Positions 21,201-33,370 of a stretch of 64,000 bases of DNA are shown here, piece after piece. The DNA is from Dipteris shenzhenensis. Taxonomy: Eukaryota > Polypodiophyta > Polypodiopsida > Gleicheniales. The stretch lies in assembly GCA_047967505.1 (NCBI GenBank), contig CM106538.1. One strand, written 5' to 3'. Positions within the stretch are counted from its first letter, which is position 1. Every line of letters starts with the position of its first letter. A model generated the notes under the pieces. It was not told where the DNA came from. It saw nothing but the letters and a program-made list of their open reading frames with translations, and did no database searches. The position numbers and the translations under genes are program-made.

Positions 21201-22707
21201 ATGTTAGACGTGGGATCACGTCGCTCATCCGACGAGTACGGACAGCCTCGCAGGAGGAGAGCTCATGATCTATATGCTCCAAAGGACTTTGATTCCTCTC
21301 AGGTGACTACCCCGAGGACTACCCCTGGTCCGACTCCTCTCGGACCTAGCACTACGACTACCCTTGGTCTGACCCCTCTTCCACGTAGCACTACGACTAC
21401 CTCTCAGGGAACTCCTTTACTAGCCGTGCATGGCTTTGTCGGGAGTCCCGACGAGTTTGTAGCATAGATGAGGGATGAGGAGGCAGCGAGATTCTTCTCT
21501 CTGCTCTCTCAGAGGACCTCCGCAATTCCTTCCCCTACACCGATGGGTGGACGTACTGCCCAGCCATCCCCTCGGGCCCCTTCGACCGCGGGATCATCAC
21601 CTGCGCATGCCTCTCGCAAGGGAAGGAAGAGTAGGACGGGCGGCTCATGTTGTGCTAACTCGGGAGATGTAGACGAGTCAGCACACTCACGCTCCTTTAG
21701 GTCTCCACTTGGTCCGGAGACACAGTATCAGTCAGGTCCCTTTCCCTCTCCTACTCCCACTGCTACTCCTCGCTCTGGAAGCGCTCACGCAGATTCCACT
21801 CCTTCAGACTCTGCTACCGTCAGTCCCCCTTACTCATCAAGGGATCTCTCCTATCAAATCACATCTGCCGGAGAGATAATAGAAGATAAAAAGGGCAAAG
21901 CAGTGATGGCCGCCATGAGGAGGTTGATGAGTCATCACTTCAAGAGCAGCATAAATACCGATTGGCGGTATCAAGATGCCCAAAAGAAGCAGGCGGTGAT
22001 CGATGAGTTAAAACAAAGATACCCTAATCCGCCAAATGTGGAGTTTAATGACGATTATATGCAAGAGCGCATGGGTTTGGTCCTAAAGCATCGTAGATCA
22101 ACCTTGCGTACTCCCATTACAAAGGGGTTGGCTAAACCCAGCTGGGCAGACAAAGCTGATTGGAAGTACTTCAAGAAGCATGTTCGAGGGTCAGAGGAGG
22201 GCTGCGAAGAGACGGCTAGACGTCATAGGTACTTCGCACTTGGTGCAGGCGGATGGTATGCATTCGAGGCAACTGTGGTAAGTCTACTTCTTCCCATTTA
22301 ATGTATTGTTCTATTTGTTTTACTTACATATTACATGCACTTTAGCTAACTCTAACTCTCGTAAATGTACAAATGCAGAGACGCGGCACGCATTTTGGAT
22401 AGGAACAAAGCCGTGGTTCATTGAGCAAGAGGCAATGGAAGCGATAGTCGATTGGGCTGAGGTGGCTACTCGCACGGTATAAGTTTACTCCTACTTGTAA
22501 TCTCACTTTTTAATTTAAGTTCCAATCTAATTTTCGATTTATATGGTTTACTCTTAGGGTCAAAGCTCAAGCGTCCCATCATCGGAGGTGAGCGATCAAC
22601 AGGGGCAAGGATCGGATGTAGGTGGTGAGGACGAGGGAGAAGACGTAGGTGTTGAGGACCAAGGAACAGGCCAACAAGACGAAGATGATTCGGATTCGGA
22701 TGAGTAG
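21201..22707 (+). pseudogene. TNP1-like (Transposase_24 / Ptta-En-Spm type) protein with one internal stop
   Basis: The accessory protein of CACTA elements, thought to bind subterminal repeats. Exon 1 runs from ~21201 (ATG, or an acceptor at 21207) to 22277. It has a Ser/Thr/Pro-rich N-terminal part, an in-frame TAG at 21465-21467, then ATG 21468 in the same frame. A conserved C-terminal block follows: HHFKSSINTDWRYQDAQKK, a helical region, then KADWKYFKKH and RRHRYFALGAGGW. Exon 2 is 22381-22476 (HAFWIGTKPWFIEQEAM). Exon 3 is 22558-22707, acidic and Gly-rich, ending at TAG. Introns are GT-AG and in phase. The internal stop differs from CAG by one base and may be a recent mutation; translation could also start at 21468. 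Confidence 0.65.
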
Positions 22708-22911
22708 TGGTAGTAGCAATTTGTATATCTGCTCGTTTGAGCAATTTTGTATCACCCTTTCGACAGGGTAATTTTGTTACAAACACTGTTGTATATGTCC
22801 GACATGTATATGCATTTGTTACTCATCATTTCACAAGAACAATTTTGTATCACCCTGCAAGCAAGGGAAATTTTGTTATAAAAAACTTTCTTTTGTAATT
22901 ACAAAAAAAAA
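22708..22911 (+). other. 3' flank of the TNP1-like gene
   Basis: No gene. It contains two diverged copies of a CAATTTTGTATCACCCT segment (near 22743 and 22842), likely within the 3' UTR. Confidence 0.4.
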
Positions 22912-22972
22912 AAAGGATTAGTGGGGCTAAACAGGGCCAAAAGGAAGCCCTATTTAGCCCCACTAACCCTTT
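22912..22972. repeat. Inverted repeat near the CACTA right end
   Basis: AGGATTAGTGGGGCTAAACA faces GGGCTTCC-CCCTATTTAGCC with ACTAACCCT after it. The arms are ~24 bp and near-perfect, flanked by A and T runs. It could fold as a hairpin in the transcript end. Confidence 0.7.
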
Positions 22973-22991
22973 TTTTTTACTTCTATTAATC

Positions 22992-23110
22992 GTCGCTATA
23001 TAGCGACGTTTACCAGTGTCGCTATATAGCGACGATTAACAGTGTCGCTATATAGCGACGTTTGCATCGTCGCTATATAGCGATGTTTGCCAGTGTCGCT
23101 ATATAGCAAT
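22992..23110. repeat. Right cluster of CACTA subterminal palindromes
   Basis: Five copies of GTCGCTATATAGCGAC or single-base variants start at 22992, 23018, 23044, 23069 and 23095, at a spacing of about 25-26 bp. Half copies continue to 23165. Confidence 0.9.
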
Positions 23111-23240
23111 GCTTTATAGCGACAGTCCTTTTCCGACGCTTTTAGCGACTTTTATAGCGACGTTTGCGCCCGTGAAAAAAAAAAATTTAATGTAAAAAGC
23201 GTCGGTATTTCCATCGAAAAATGGCCTATGCCTTGTAGTG

Positions 23241-26200
23241 CTTTAGATAGAAGCAGAGGCAGAGGCAAAGGCAGAGGTAGATCATACCAGAAAAGTGGTC
23301 ATCATTAGCAACAAATTCAAAGTCAACATCAGCATCAACATCAGCATCATCCTCATCAATATCAGAATCAGCAAAGAGGAAATCATTCCAACCAAGGAAG
23401 GACGAGGGAATGCATCCACCAATGTGTGAAACATTCAGTGCAACTACTGTCGCAAGTTTGGACACTATGAAAGAGATTGCCGCAAGAAGCAGTACGACCA
23501 AGGCAGTCAATCCAGCAATAATCGAGGAAATTTTCGAGATAGAGGAAATTATCGTGGTGGACATTCTAGTCATAGTCATTTTGCAAATGAACATGGGAAT
23601 ATGTTTCTTGCAAGTGAGGAAATGCATCAGATTGATACAGTGTACCCAAACACTGATTACAATCCCAAAGAGAATTTTAGCTATTGAGTCGACCAAGTGG
23701 AACAGGATCCTTGGTACATCGACAGTGGTGCATCATCTCACATGACAAATCATCAAGAATGGTTCACAGAAATGAAGCCATTAGAAGGACAAAAGAATGT
23801 CATCTACACAGCAGACAATATACTGAATCCAATTCAAGGGATAGGTGTTATCCCTATGAACAATTTCACTAGTACAAAAGGACTGGTGAAAGATGTGCTC
23901 TATGTTCCGAAGCTTAACAAGAACCTTTTGTCAGTAGGTCAAATGACGGAACACAATTATCGAGTCATCTTCGATGGTGATGAATGCACTATCTGAGATA
24001 AATTCAAAAGATGTCAGCTAGTAGCAAAAGGTGTCAAGGAAGGACGCTTATACAGAATGCTAGCTACAGTACCAGATAAGCATGCCATGACAGCTCAACC
24101 GCAACAGATGCCACTATATGCAAAATAGCACAAGAGATATGGTCATGTCAACTTCAAGTACTTGTTAGATCTCAGGAATCATAACATGCCAATTGGGATT
24201 TCGAAGCTACAGTTTCTTGGAAAAGTTTGCGAAGCATGCTGCTTCGACAAACAAAAGCGAACCAACTTTGGCATAAGTACCTCTCGTGCACAAGGTATTC
24301 TTGATTTGATACATACAGATGTATGGGGTTATGCCCAGACCCACAGCATCAATGGTTCACTTTACTGTTTGACTTTCATCGACGACTACAGTAGATATTG
24401 TTGGGTCTACTTTCTGAAAGAGAAATCTAAAGTGTTTTCCAGATTTCAAGAATTCAAAGCCATGGTAGAAAACTAGACAAGCAAAAAGATCAAGGTCATG
24501 AGATCAGATACAGGAGGTGAATACATGTCTTCAGCATTCATGAACTTTTGCAGAAATCACAGCATTTAAAGACTATTCACATGTGCATATACTCCTCAGC
24601 AGAATGTAAGAGCTGAAAGGAAGAATGGAACTTTAGCAGATAGTGCTAGAGCAATGCTTAGTGAAAAGCATCTTCCGAATCAGTATTGGGTAGAAGCAAT
24701 AGCCACTACAAACTATTTGCTTAATTGGCTTCCTACTGAACCAATACAAGGTATGACTCCTTATGAAACATTCACTGGACACAAGCCACACATTGGGCAT
24801 CTCCGCATATTTGGTTGCATAGCATATGCCCACATACATGATGATCATCGTAGGAAATTGGATGCGAAGTCACACAAATGCATCATGGTTGGCTACAATG
24901 AAGAAAGCAAAGCATACTAATTGTATGATCCCATCAACCGCAAGGTCATTATCTCCAGAGATGTAATCTTTGATGAGGAATCAGAATGGAAAACCTCACC
25001 TACACAGGAGATAGAAGCATTGACTTCACAGCAGTCATCTACAGAACAGGTTGATGAAGAAGAGCAAGAATTGCTAGTAGCACCCCAAGCAGAGCCACAG
25101 CAACTCAGACGGTCTACTAGGGAAAGTAGACCTCCAGCCAGATTGACATCATATGCTCAGAAAGGCAAAGCAATTTAGGTTGAAACCACCAATTATGCTC
25201 TTATGACTACCATCATGGCTATAGAAAGAAGAGCCAGTGTACTTCAAAGACGCAATAGACAAGCCAAAATGGCAAACTACTATGAATGAAGAAATGGATG
25301 CATTGTATAAGAATAATACTTGGGAATTATGCGACCTTCCACCAAGAAAGAAGGCCATAGCAAACAAATGGGTATACAAAGTGAAGTACAATCTAGATGG
25401 AAGTATTCAAAGATACAAAGCCAAACTAGTTGCAAAAGGATTTGCACAACAATATGGTCAAGATTATGAAGAGACTTATGCTCCAATAGCAAAGATGGAT
25501 TCCATACGGTTCTTGATATTACTAGTGACACTCAGCAGATGGAATGTGTATCAGCTTGATGTCAAGAATGCATTTCTCAATGGTTATCTAGATAAGGAAG
25601 TCTACATGCAACAACCAGCAGGTTATGTTGAACTAGGAAAGGAGAATAAGGTTTGCCATCTCAAGAAAAGTCTCTATGGCTTAAAGCAAGCACCCAAAAG
25701 TTGGTACAACAAAATTGACAAGTATTTTGCTAATCTGGGATACATGAAATCCAATGTAGATCATACTCTCTACTACAAAGTTCAAGGGGAAGGCATTACT
25801 ATTGCCCTTTTGTACGTACATGATCTGATTGTGACAGAAAGCAAGGATAGCTTCATCAGAAAACTAAAACAAGACTTATCTGTAGAGTTCGACATGAAAG
25901 ATCTTGGACTCATGCACTATTGTCTTGGAATTGAGTTCTAGAGAGATTCAGATAGCACATTCATGAGTCAACTCAAGTATGTTGACAATCTCCTAAAGAA
26001 GTTTCATATGGCAAATTGCAAGATTGCAGCCACTCCCATGGAACAGAGTTTGAAACTTACTAAAGATTTAGAAAAGCCTACATTCAATGACAAGTACTAT
26101 AGGCAGCTCATCGGATCTCTTATATATCTGACAATCACACGGCTAGATATTTGTTATGTAGTAAGCTCACTAGCATAGTTTATGGCAAATCCAAAATAGT

Positions 26201-26813
26201 CTCACTGGAATGCATCCAAAAGAGTCTTGAGATACATCAGAGGTACAAGATAGTTTGGGATAGAATACAGAGGAAGTCATCCACGGTTGCATGGATACTA
26301 TGACAGTGACTATGCCGGAGATCATGACCAGGAGATCGACATAGGGATATGCATTTTTCCTTGGTCAAGATGCTATATCATGGTTATCAAACAAACAGCC
26401 AACCGTTTCTTTGTCTTTGATTGAACCAAAATATAGGGCACTCACTATAGGTGCATGTGAGGCTATATGGCTCAGAAGACTATTGTCAGAAACAGATTAC
26501 TTTGATGAGTCAAAGCCAACAACAATATACTGTGATAATCAATCGGCTCAAGCATTGGCCAAGAATCCAGTATATCACTCCAGGACAAAGCACATTGATG
26601 TTAGAGAGCACTTCATCAGAGAAAGAGTGTTACTTGGTGACATCACACTGTAGCATTGTGATAGCAAAGAGAATGTTGCAGACATCTTTACCAAACCACT
26701 CAATAAATAGCTATTCGAGAAACACCGACACCCAAAGGAAGGACATTCCCATTAAAGGGGTGTGATGGAATGTAATGCTCAGTCCTTTGATTCCTAAGAA
26801 TCATCATCTTGAG
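23241..26813 (+). pseudogene. Ty1/copia gag-pol, element 2 (5' truncated, same family as element 1)
   Basis: Closely similar to element 1 from the middle of gag to just past the natural pol end. It begins at 23241, next to the CACTA terminus, at the place matching 6554 of element 1. CCHC knuckle CNYCRKFGHYERDC, protease DSGASSHM and integrase are recognisable. Damage: an ~8-bp deletion and several stops in gag, stops in integrase, a 4-bp insertion near 25227, a 2-bp deletion near 26326, and YVDD changed to YVHD in the reverse transcriptase (~25815), which removes a catalytic Asp. The RNase H TAG seen in element 1 (ST-stop-G) is also present. The copy ends near 26813, in sequence matching ~10133 of element 1, so no LTR remains. 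Confidence 0.92.
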
Positions 26814-29040
26814 TTTTCTTGATCTATGATTGTGTAGACCTCATCTTTTCTTAGGTGCCAGTACTTGGTCCATAGAGGAAAACATTTTTTTCTAGAAAAC
26901 ACGATTTGAGGCTCTTTTCCATAAAAACACCCTATATCACGTTTATTAGTAGCAAAACATGATAAGCTGTGCACAAGCTTATAGGGAGGACAAAATGAAT
27001 GATACTCTAAAAACTCTGGTCTAAAAATAGGTGCATGCAATCACTAGATACTCTAAATATAGTACCTTGAAGACTAGTTTGGCATGTGTTTTCTCCCATC
27101 ATTATCCCCACCTACCTATACTTGTGTAAAAGCCATAGTCTTGATCTATCTAATTCTACTTCATCAGCCAGCTATTAGGCATTTACCTGAACTTGTTGCA
27201 TCAAGAGGAAGGACTTTTTGCTAGAAGACACAATATGGAGGAGAAAAATAGAAAAGGAGCTCAAATCATATTTTTGAGCAAATTTTGCTTAAGCCCAATC
27301 TAATCAATCAGTTGTACTCCACCATCCTCCTAAACCCTAGATCACAGATGAGATAAACCATTGATAAGAGACAGATTGCTTACCTAGGCTTGTGTGTAGA
27401 GCTGGAGCTAGAGCTGGAGAGGTGTGAGATGGAGATGGGGTGGTTGTGGTTGGAGCTACAGTGGGTGGTGGAGCTGGTGAGTTGGAGCTGCAATGGGACT
27501 CTTTGATGGAGGTGGTAAGGTAGTGAGGTTGGAGCTGTGAAGCTGGTGAGGTAGTGAGGTTGGAGCTAAAGGTGGTGAGGTTGGAGCTGGAGGTGGTGAG
27601 GTAGTGAGGTTGGAGGCAGTGAGATTGGTGAGGTGGTGAGGTAGTGAGGTTGGAGCTGGAGTTGGTGAGGTAGTGAGATTGGAGGCAACTAAAGCTAGAG
27701 ATAGGGATGAAATAAAGGGTAACTCTACTTAGAGGCGGTTTTGTCTCAAGCAATCATGAGAAAATAAATGTACAGGAACTAGAAGACTGTTTTCCACACA
27801 TGTGGCTGACAAGACAGATGTGTCATGCGTTGAAAACTGTGCCCTTTCCCTTATCTACACTTTTCTCCATCCCTTATCTACACTTTCCTCCATCCCTACA
27901 CCACATCCTTACCTTGCATCACAGCCATCATCCCCCCCCCCTACTCCCATCATCCCTTCAACAACTCCCCTTACACCCATCATCCCCCCCCCCTTACTGC
28001 ACCTGTGCAAGAGCCACAGAAAGTACCAAGGCCAGCAAATCCAAGTACTCATATATACCACTTAGGAATCTGCTATATTTGTGGACAGTAGTGTTTTCTT
28101 GCTCTGTGATTGTGTAAACCTCACCTTTCCTTAGGTGCCAGTGACACAGCACATAGAGAACAACTTCTTTTGTCAGAAAATGCGATTTGAGGCTCTTTTC
28201 AATTGAAACACACTATATCACATTTATTAGTAAAATATGCTAGGTGTGCAAGAATTAGATAAAAAATGCAATTTGGAGCAGTTTTCCTGTAGAAACATGA
28301 ATATCGTCTTTTCTAGCAAAACATACTAACCTTATTAGTATGTATCAGCTTGAGAAGAGCTTGATGGGTGTCAGCTTAATGGTTGTCAGCTTGATGTATC
28401 TTAAGCTGTAGTGGGTCAGTGTGGATAACAGTTTGATGGGTGTCAGCTTGATGGGTTGAGATAGAGCTATAGTGGGTGTGGGGAAAGGTCCTAGAGCTGT
28501 ATTGGGTCTAGCTATAGTGGGTCTGGGGGAAGGACCTGGAGCCTGTAGGGAGAAAGATGAAACTAGAGATGGAGATGACAATGGGAATGATTAAGTCTGG
28601 CAGCTAGGTCTAAAAATAGGTGCATGCAATCACTAGATACTCTAAATATAGTACCTTGAAGACCAGTTTTGGCATGTGTGGCTGATAAGTATGACTTGAA
28701 TAGATATCTCTGCCATCTCCTCTTATCTTCACTTTTCTCCATCCATTCAACAGTTTTGAATCTTTATCTTCTTCCTCATTTTCATCTGGACAATACATTA
28801 GACCTTGCTTTTTTCCCATCATCATCCCCACCTACCTATACTTGTGTAAAGAGCCATGGAGAGAAAGCCTACAGGTACTTAAATAGACCACAATCTTGAT
28901 CTACCTTTCTAATTGTCTTCTTCATCTATCTAATTGTACTGCATCAGGTAGTAGTCATCTACTTCATCTTTTGAATGATCAAGACAACTATCTTGCAGAT
29001 TCACCTGAATTTTCTTTGGACATGATGTTTTTGCATCAGT
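26814..29040. repeat. Duplicated non-coding blocks and minisatellites
   Basis: A block at 26814-27130 is repeated, diverged and spread out, at 28090-28870. Examples are CACGATTTGAGGCTCTTTTC / GCGATTTGAGGCTCTTTTC, AGGTGCATGCAATCACTAGA at 27030 and 28619, and CCCACCTACCTATACTTGTG in both. Between them lies a GGTAGTGAGGTTGGAGCTG minisatellite (27390-27700), a C-rich tract (27840-28020) and GATGGGTGTCAGCTT repeats (28365-28450). No gene supported. Confidence 0.6.
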
Positions 29041-29111
29041 AGGAATTTTTGCTAGAAAACACGATTTCAGTCTATTTAATTATAAAGATAGTCATATTGC
29101 ATTTTTCTGCA

Positions 29112-30977
29112 AACTTTCAAAGACGAGGAGCTAACCATCTAGGTGATGCAGGTGATGCACCAAGACCTGTCAAGAAGACCATTGACCTCTCAGCTTATGC
29201 TGTAAAGGAGGAGGAATCTTCTCGTAAGAATTTTTGTATGAGTGCTTCTGTTTCTTTTTAGCTATATGTGCAAGACTCATTTTTTTATTTTGTATGATGT
29301 AGTGAAGAGAAGAAAGCCCAATGACAAGGGTTCAGACAAAGGTGGACAATCAATTGGTAAGGGAAAGGAGAAGGAGGAAAGAAGTCACCCCAACTGCAAC
29401 TCTTTGAATTCCTGCAGAAGTCAGAATGCCAAATGCAGTATCACAAATACCATGATATGTTCAATAAGGAGCTGGATGTGCAGTCTCTTTTGACACAGCA
29501 CAAGGATTTTCTTGGAGAGATGTATGAATCCTTCCACAAGCTTACAATTGAAGGATCAGACGTTGTCAATAGCACAACTTTTGTACATGTCAAAGACATT
29601 GCCGCAAACAATAGGATGAGGTATCAAATGCACAAGGTGTTTGACAATTTTGAAGACTCCCACAAGGGAATCTACACTGTGCACAAGGGCAATTGCAGGA
29701 TACTTGAAGAGGCACTTGCATTTGCCATGTATGTACACTATGTTGATGGATCAGTTGAGGACCCAAAGGATAGCGATGAGGAAGGCAAAACAAAGGAAAA
29801 GTCAGATCTACCAGAAGTGGAAGAGAAGATCAACCTGACAGAGGAAGAGCTTGCAGTTGCAGCATTCGATCTAGTGGCCTTAAAAGATGAGACCCTAAGA
29901 GATGTTGTCATAGTGGATGATGTGGAGGCTGAGAGCTCTGACCTCACTATGCTTATTCTTCCCTCATTCAATATTGAGGGAAGAGAGTATGTCTTGTTGT
30001 ATGACGTATAGTGCCTATTTAATTTGAGAGAAGATTATGCAATTGCCCTTATTGCACAATCTTGTAGGGTTGACAAGGAAGTAAGGATTGAGGACGATCC
30101 TTTGTTAGAGCTGGGAGGACAAATTCAATGCTTCAAAAGCATTGTCCATCTGTTTTGAGCAAGCCAAAATGTATGAAGAGGTGGATGAGACAATCTTCCA
30201 AGAAACCTAAGCACGAATGAACCTCACAACAAGATTGGATATCAGTGACAGCTCCGAGGGGAAGGAGGAGATGGGTATCTCCTTGTTTAACGATGATATA
30301 CTAGAGAAAGATGAGAATATTGAGGTAAGGAAACTACCTTTCTTGCATTTGGAGTTTAGATATGCAATTTGATGGTTTGTTTTAAATCAAAGTGTGTTTT
30401 GCGTATGGCAGTTGTTCGTTGAAGATGACACTTTCCTCTTGAGGGTGGCTAGAAGTAGAATTCCTAGGCTTGGTAAACTATCAAGCCTTTGTCATTATAT
30501 TAAAGACCTATCTATTGCAAAGGCACTGATTTTTAGCAAATTGCTTAGCAACAATGGGGTTGCTCTTACTTTTTTTTCAAGTGTTTCTCAAAAGTTTTCG
30601 ATGGTCATCCTATATCGTGGCAAATAGATAAGATCATACTGATAGAGAAGCGGTCTGCTTTACTTAGTTTTGGGTACTATGCTAGAAAGCAAGGCTCATG
30701 AGCTGGCTACTTTTTGACATATACTGCTTGGGCACTAGCTTGTGGTGTAAAGGATCCCCTCTCCTTGGAAGCTTATGGAAAGCATAAGCTCATTAGGAAT
30801 CGAGAGCCTTCTTTGGTGGCCCTTCTCGACAAATCAGCTGAAGAGCAAACTACGAGCACAACAACTCTTGCACAAGATGAGAAGAGTTCAGTTGCTCCTC
30901 AAGTCAAGAAAAAAAGGTCTCCATTCAAAGTCAAAGGAAAGATTCCAAGCAAAGTTGGCAAACCATTGGAAGGATAG
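29112..30977 (+). pseudogene. Decayed multi-exon gene of unknown function
   Basis: I do not recognise the family. An exon ending at 29223 (KKTIDLSAYAVKEEESS) has a GTAAGA donor. An acceptor at 29302 opens a basic exon in matching phase (KRRKPNDKGSDKGG). A frame change near 29365-29390 leads to an open run to 30011 (LLTQHKDFLGEMYESFHKLT, then MRYQMHKVFDNFEDSHKG and an acidic region), ended by a TAG. Coding-like sequence resumes to a GTAAGG donor after 30324, and an acceptor at 30411 opens RVARSRIPRLGKLSSLCHYI. After another frame change near 30610 a well-formed C-terminal part follows (EKRSALLSFGYYARKQGS, TYTAWALACGVKDPLSLEAY), with one TGA inside and a basic tail. The plausible introns and long frames suggest a true gene that has decayed. 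Confidence 0.45.
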
Positions 30978-31373
30978 CCTGTATGGCATTGTATATTTTA
31001 CAAAATAGAAGTAAGGTTGAATTGTGAGAACACTGTCATTTTAGAATGCCTTAGTTATGTTTATGTGTATTTGTGACAAAAACAATGTACATTTTGAAAT
31101 ATAAATATATGTAGTACATTTCGAATATTTCAATGGTTGCATACAATGACTTCTTATGAATGAAAGATCCAAGTCTTGGTCATTGCAAAAAAGAAATTGT
31201 TCCATTTGATGACACCAATTGATGATCAAGGTTTAGCACTTAGCTTCTATCTACCCATTTGTGGTTTACAAATATCTTTGAGTGTCTCCATTGAACATGT
31301 CTTTGTGCTGCATTTGAGTTCTCCAAAATCTGCCTCCTTCTTTCCTTTTGAGCAACCTGAAAGCTAGCTTAAC

Positions 31374-32934
31374 CTATGGTGTGTTAACTTTCTTCTTGGC
31401 TTGAAGTCTCTGTAATATTCCTCGATAGAACCATTGGAACACTTCTTGTAAACTGTTGGCTTTCTGTTTTCCTCCAAAATGTTGTGTATGTCTAAAGAAT
31501 GCATTTCGTGCCATGTAGTGTGAAAACTCCATTCCCTGTGTGAACCAAATTGCAGGGCATCTATATTTTTTTACAAAGAAAGGAAGGTGATTGTAGATTA
31601 TATGTTGTTTTCATACATAGGCAAGTGGGCATTAGAATATATAAAACTAAGATTGTTTGCTTTTAAAAAAACATGCACAAAAATAGGATATTTTTCTTAC
31701 CATGTAATGAGTGATGTTGCATGTTGTCCAAGCCTCTTTCATTGCCTTTCCAAAACTCTTTACCACTTTTTCAAATGCTTGTTGATCATTTTTGCTAAAG
31801 GTGGCTTGGTCACAAAAAACAAAAAGTTTATTGAAGCATTTCCACACTTCTTCCTTGACATCTCTTGCCAATCCATCTGCCTGATGATCTTTGACAGCAT
31901 TGTGGACTTTTCTCCACAAGTTATACTTTGTCCTTGATATGTATGTTGTTTTACTGCCTTTTTTTTTTCTTTGGATGAGACAAAAATCTTCTAGACTTTA
32001 CTCCACCACAATAGATGGCTTGATAGGACCATCTTTTCCATTTGTAGATTTTTTAAAATCCTTTGTAATATGTACATCTCCTCCATGGAGATGAATTTCT
32101 GATAGCACTACTTCTAATGATTGTAATGCCTCTTTTCTTCTGCTCTTAAAGTGAAGTTTCCATGCAAATCCAATATATAGGAAAACAAGTTTCATAATGC
32201 ATGCAATGTACAAATGTGAGCATTGCATAATGGGATCTCAAGAACTGCTTTGAAATTTGTATCTACTTTATCTCTATTGGGTGCTCTTTTCCACCATTTA
32301 GAATCTAGGACATGCATTGGTTCGTTGTAGTACAAGCAAGGAGATTTTGAGTTACCCCCTTTACTTATATTGAACTTACACTTCAGTGTCTTCATATGCC
32401 ATTCAATTTGAAAATCACCCTTCCTTGGAACATGAAGATGGCATCCTTGGACTTGACTCTTGATAATTGATGGTATATCTATTTGATGAAATACCCAATA
32501 AAGTACTGCATGGTCCTCAGTCTTCACCTGTAATTTAAAACCATAGGTTTGCAAGATATATGATATAAATTTATTATATTAGCAAAGACTAATTTAGCAG
32601 ATGATAGTTTACATGCCTCAAATGCGCCCAACCACCATACGTGCTTTTCCGATTGGACACTAAAGTACTTTGAGCTAGACTTTGTGATCAATTGATCAAG
32701 TGCTCGATTCATCAAAGTGATAGAAACTCTCTCTATATTTTTTTCCTTGATGATTTCACACTCATCGAGCTTCACAACAAACTTTAAAACTTCTTTACAT
32801 TCTTCAAATGTGATACTATAGAACTCAACCATAAGTCTCTGCAATTGTTCAAGATCTACAAAAATATTATTCCAAGCATTATATGTAATGCTTCCCTTTT
32901 CACTTTCATATACACTTTCGATATATTCAATCAT
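31374..32934 (-). pseudogene. Second transposon-type gene relic (QGMExSHY family), minus strand
   Basis: Ordered blocks on the minus strand: helical ESVYESEKGSITYNAWNNI (~32900); a donor-like site near 32612 and acceptor at 32528; then VLYWVFHQIDIPS, KWWKRAPNRDKV and NAHICTLHA (~32210). After a frame change come FAWKLHFKSRRKEALQSLEV and HLHGGDVHI, then WRKVHNAVKDHQADGLARD and FGKAMKEAW..NITHYM to a GTAAGA donor at 31700. The last exon (31560-31374) reads AIWFTQGMEFSHYMARNAFF and NSLQEVFQWFYRGIL. This order resembles a conserved uncharacterised protein family that I associate with mobile DNA in plants and animals, but I cannot name it. Stops and frame changes make it inactive. The exact splices are tentative because two junctions do not keep phase. 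Confidence 0.45.
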
Positions 32935-33370
32935 ATGGCATAATAAATTGAATTCAACTTAGCATTGGAATATTCATATAAGGTATAGTTATGTGGCTAA
33001 ATGAAATAGAATTAAACTTAGCATTATATTTAATCATATAGTATAGCTACATATGGATTGATTAATATCACCACAAGTTATAAGAAGGATATCCAAATTT
33101 CAAATTAGCATTCAATTCCATCATATATGAATTGATTTAAAGCATCTAAAATTTAAGGGAACCACTCAATTCAATAAAATAAAAGAATTCTAAGACATTA
33201 GAAGAACCACTCATTTTAGGCAACAAATCCACTCCAATCTAATCAAATTTGGGGGAGGATTGTTTGAGCTTCATATAAGAGGCCACATTGTTTATGGTCA
33301 TTTCATCCATTCTCAAAGCCTTGCCCTCATTGCCTCCCCATCACCTTAAGACCTTCTAGCTTCATTGAGA
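32935..33370. other. AT-rich spacer, no gene seen
   Basis: Several diverged repeats of GAATTGA/TTAGCATT..ATTCATATA. No open frame or domain. Confidence 0.5.

Larger units (their letters stand above)
17860..23240. mobile_element. CACTA (En/Spm-like) DNA transposon, left end truncated
   Basis: The right end is exact: ...CCTTGTAGTG ends at 23240, so the minus strand begins CACTACAAGG, the standard CACTA terminus. Inside it lie subterminal repeats of the perfect 16-bp palindrome GTCGCTATATAGCGAC (22992-23110), with further copies at 18378-18449. The element carries a TNP1-like gene on the plus strand and a TNP2-type N-terminal fragment on the minus strand. Sequence right of the end continues as copia element 2 gag, so the element inserted there. 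No left CACTA terminus or left flank of copia element 2 is present, so the left part has been lost. The left limit given is approximate. Confidence 0.8.

Noticed and set aside
21153-21201. ATG codons at 21153 and 21159 as the TNP1-like start
   Set aside because: They translate the end of the low-complexity tract into a run of Phe/Val; ATG 21201 or an acceptor at 21207 fits better.
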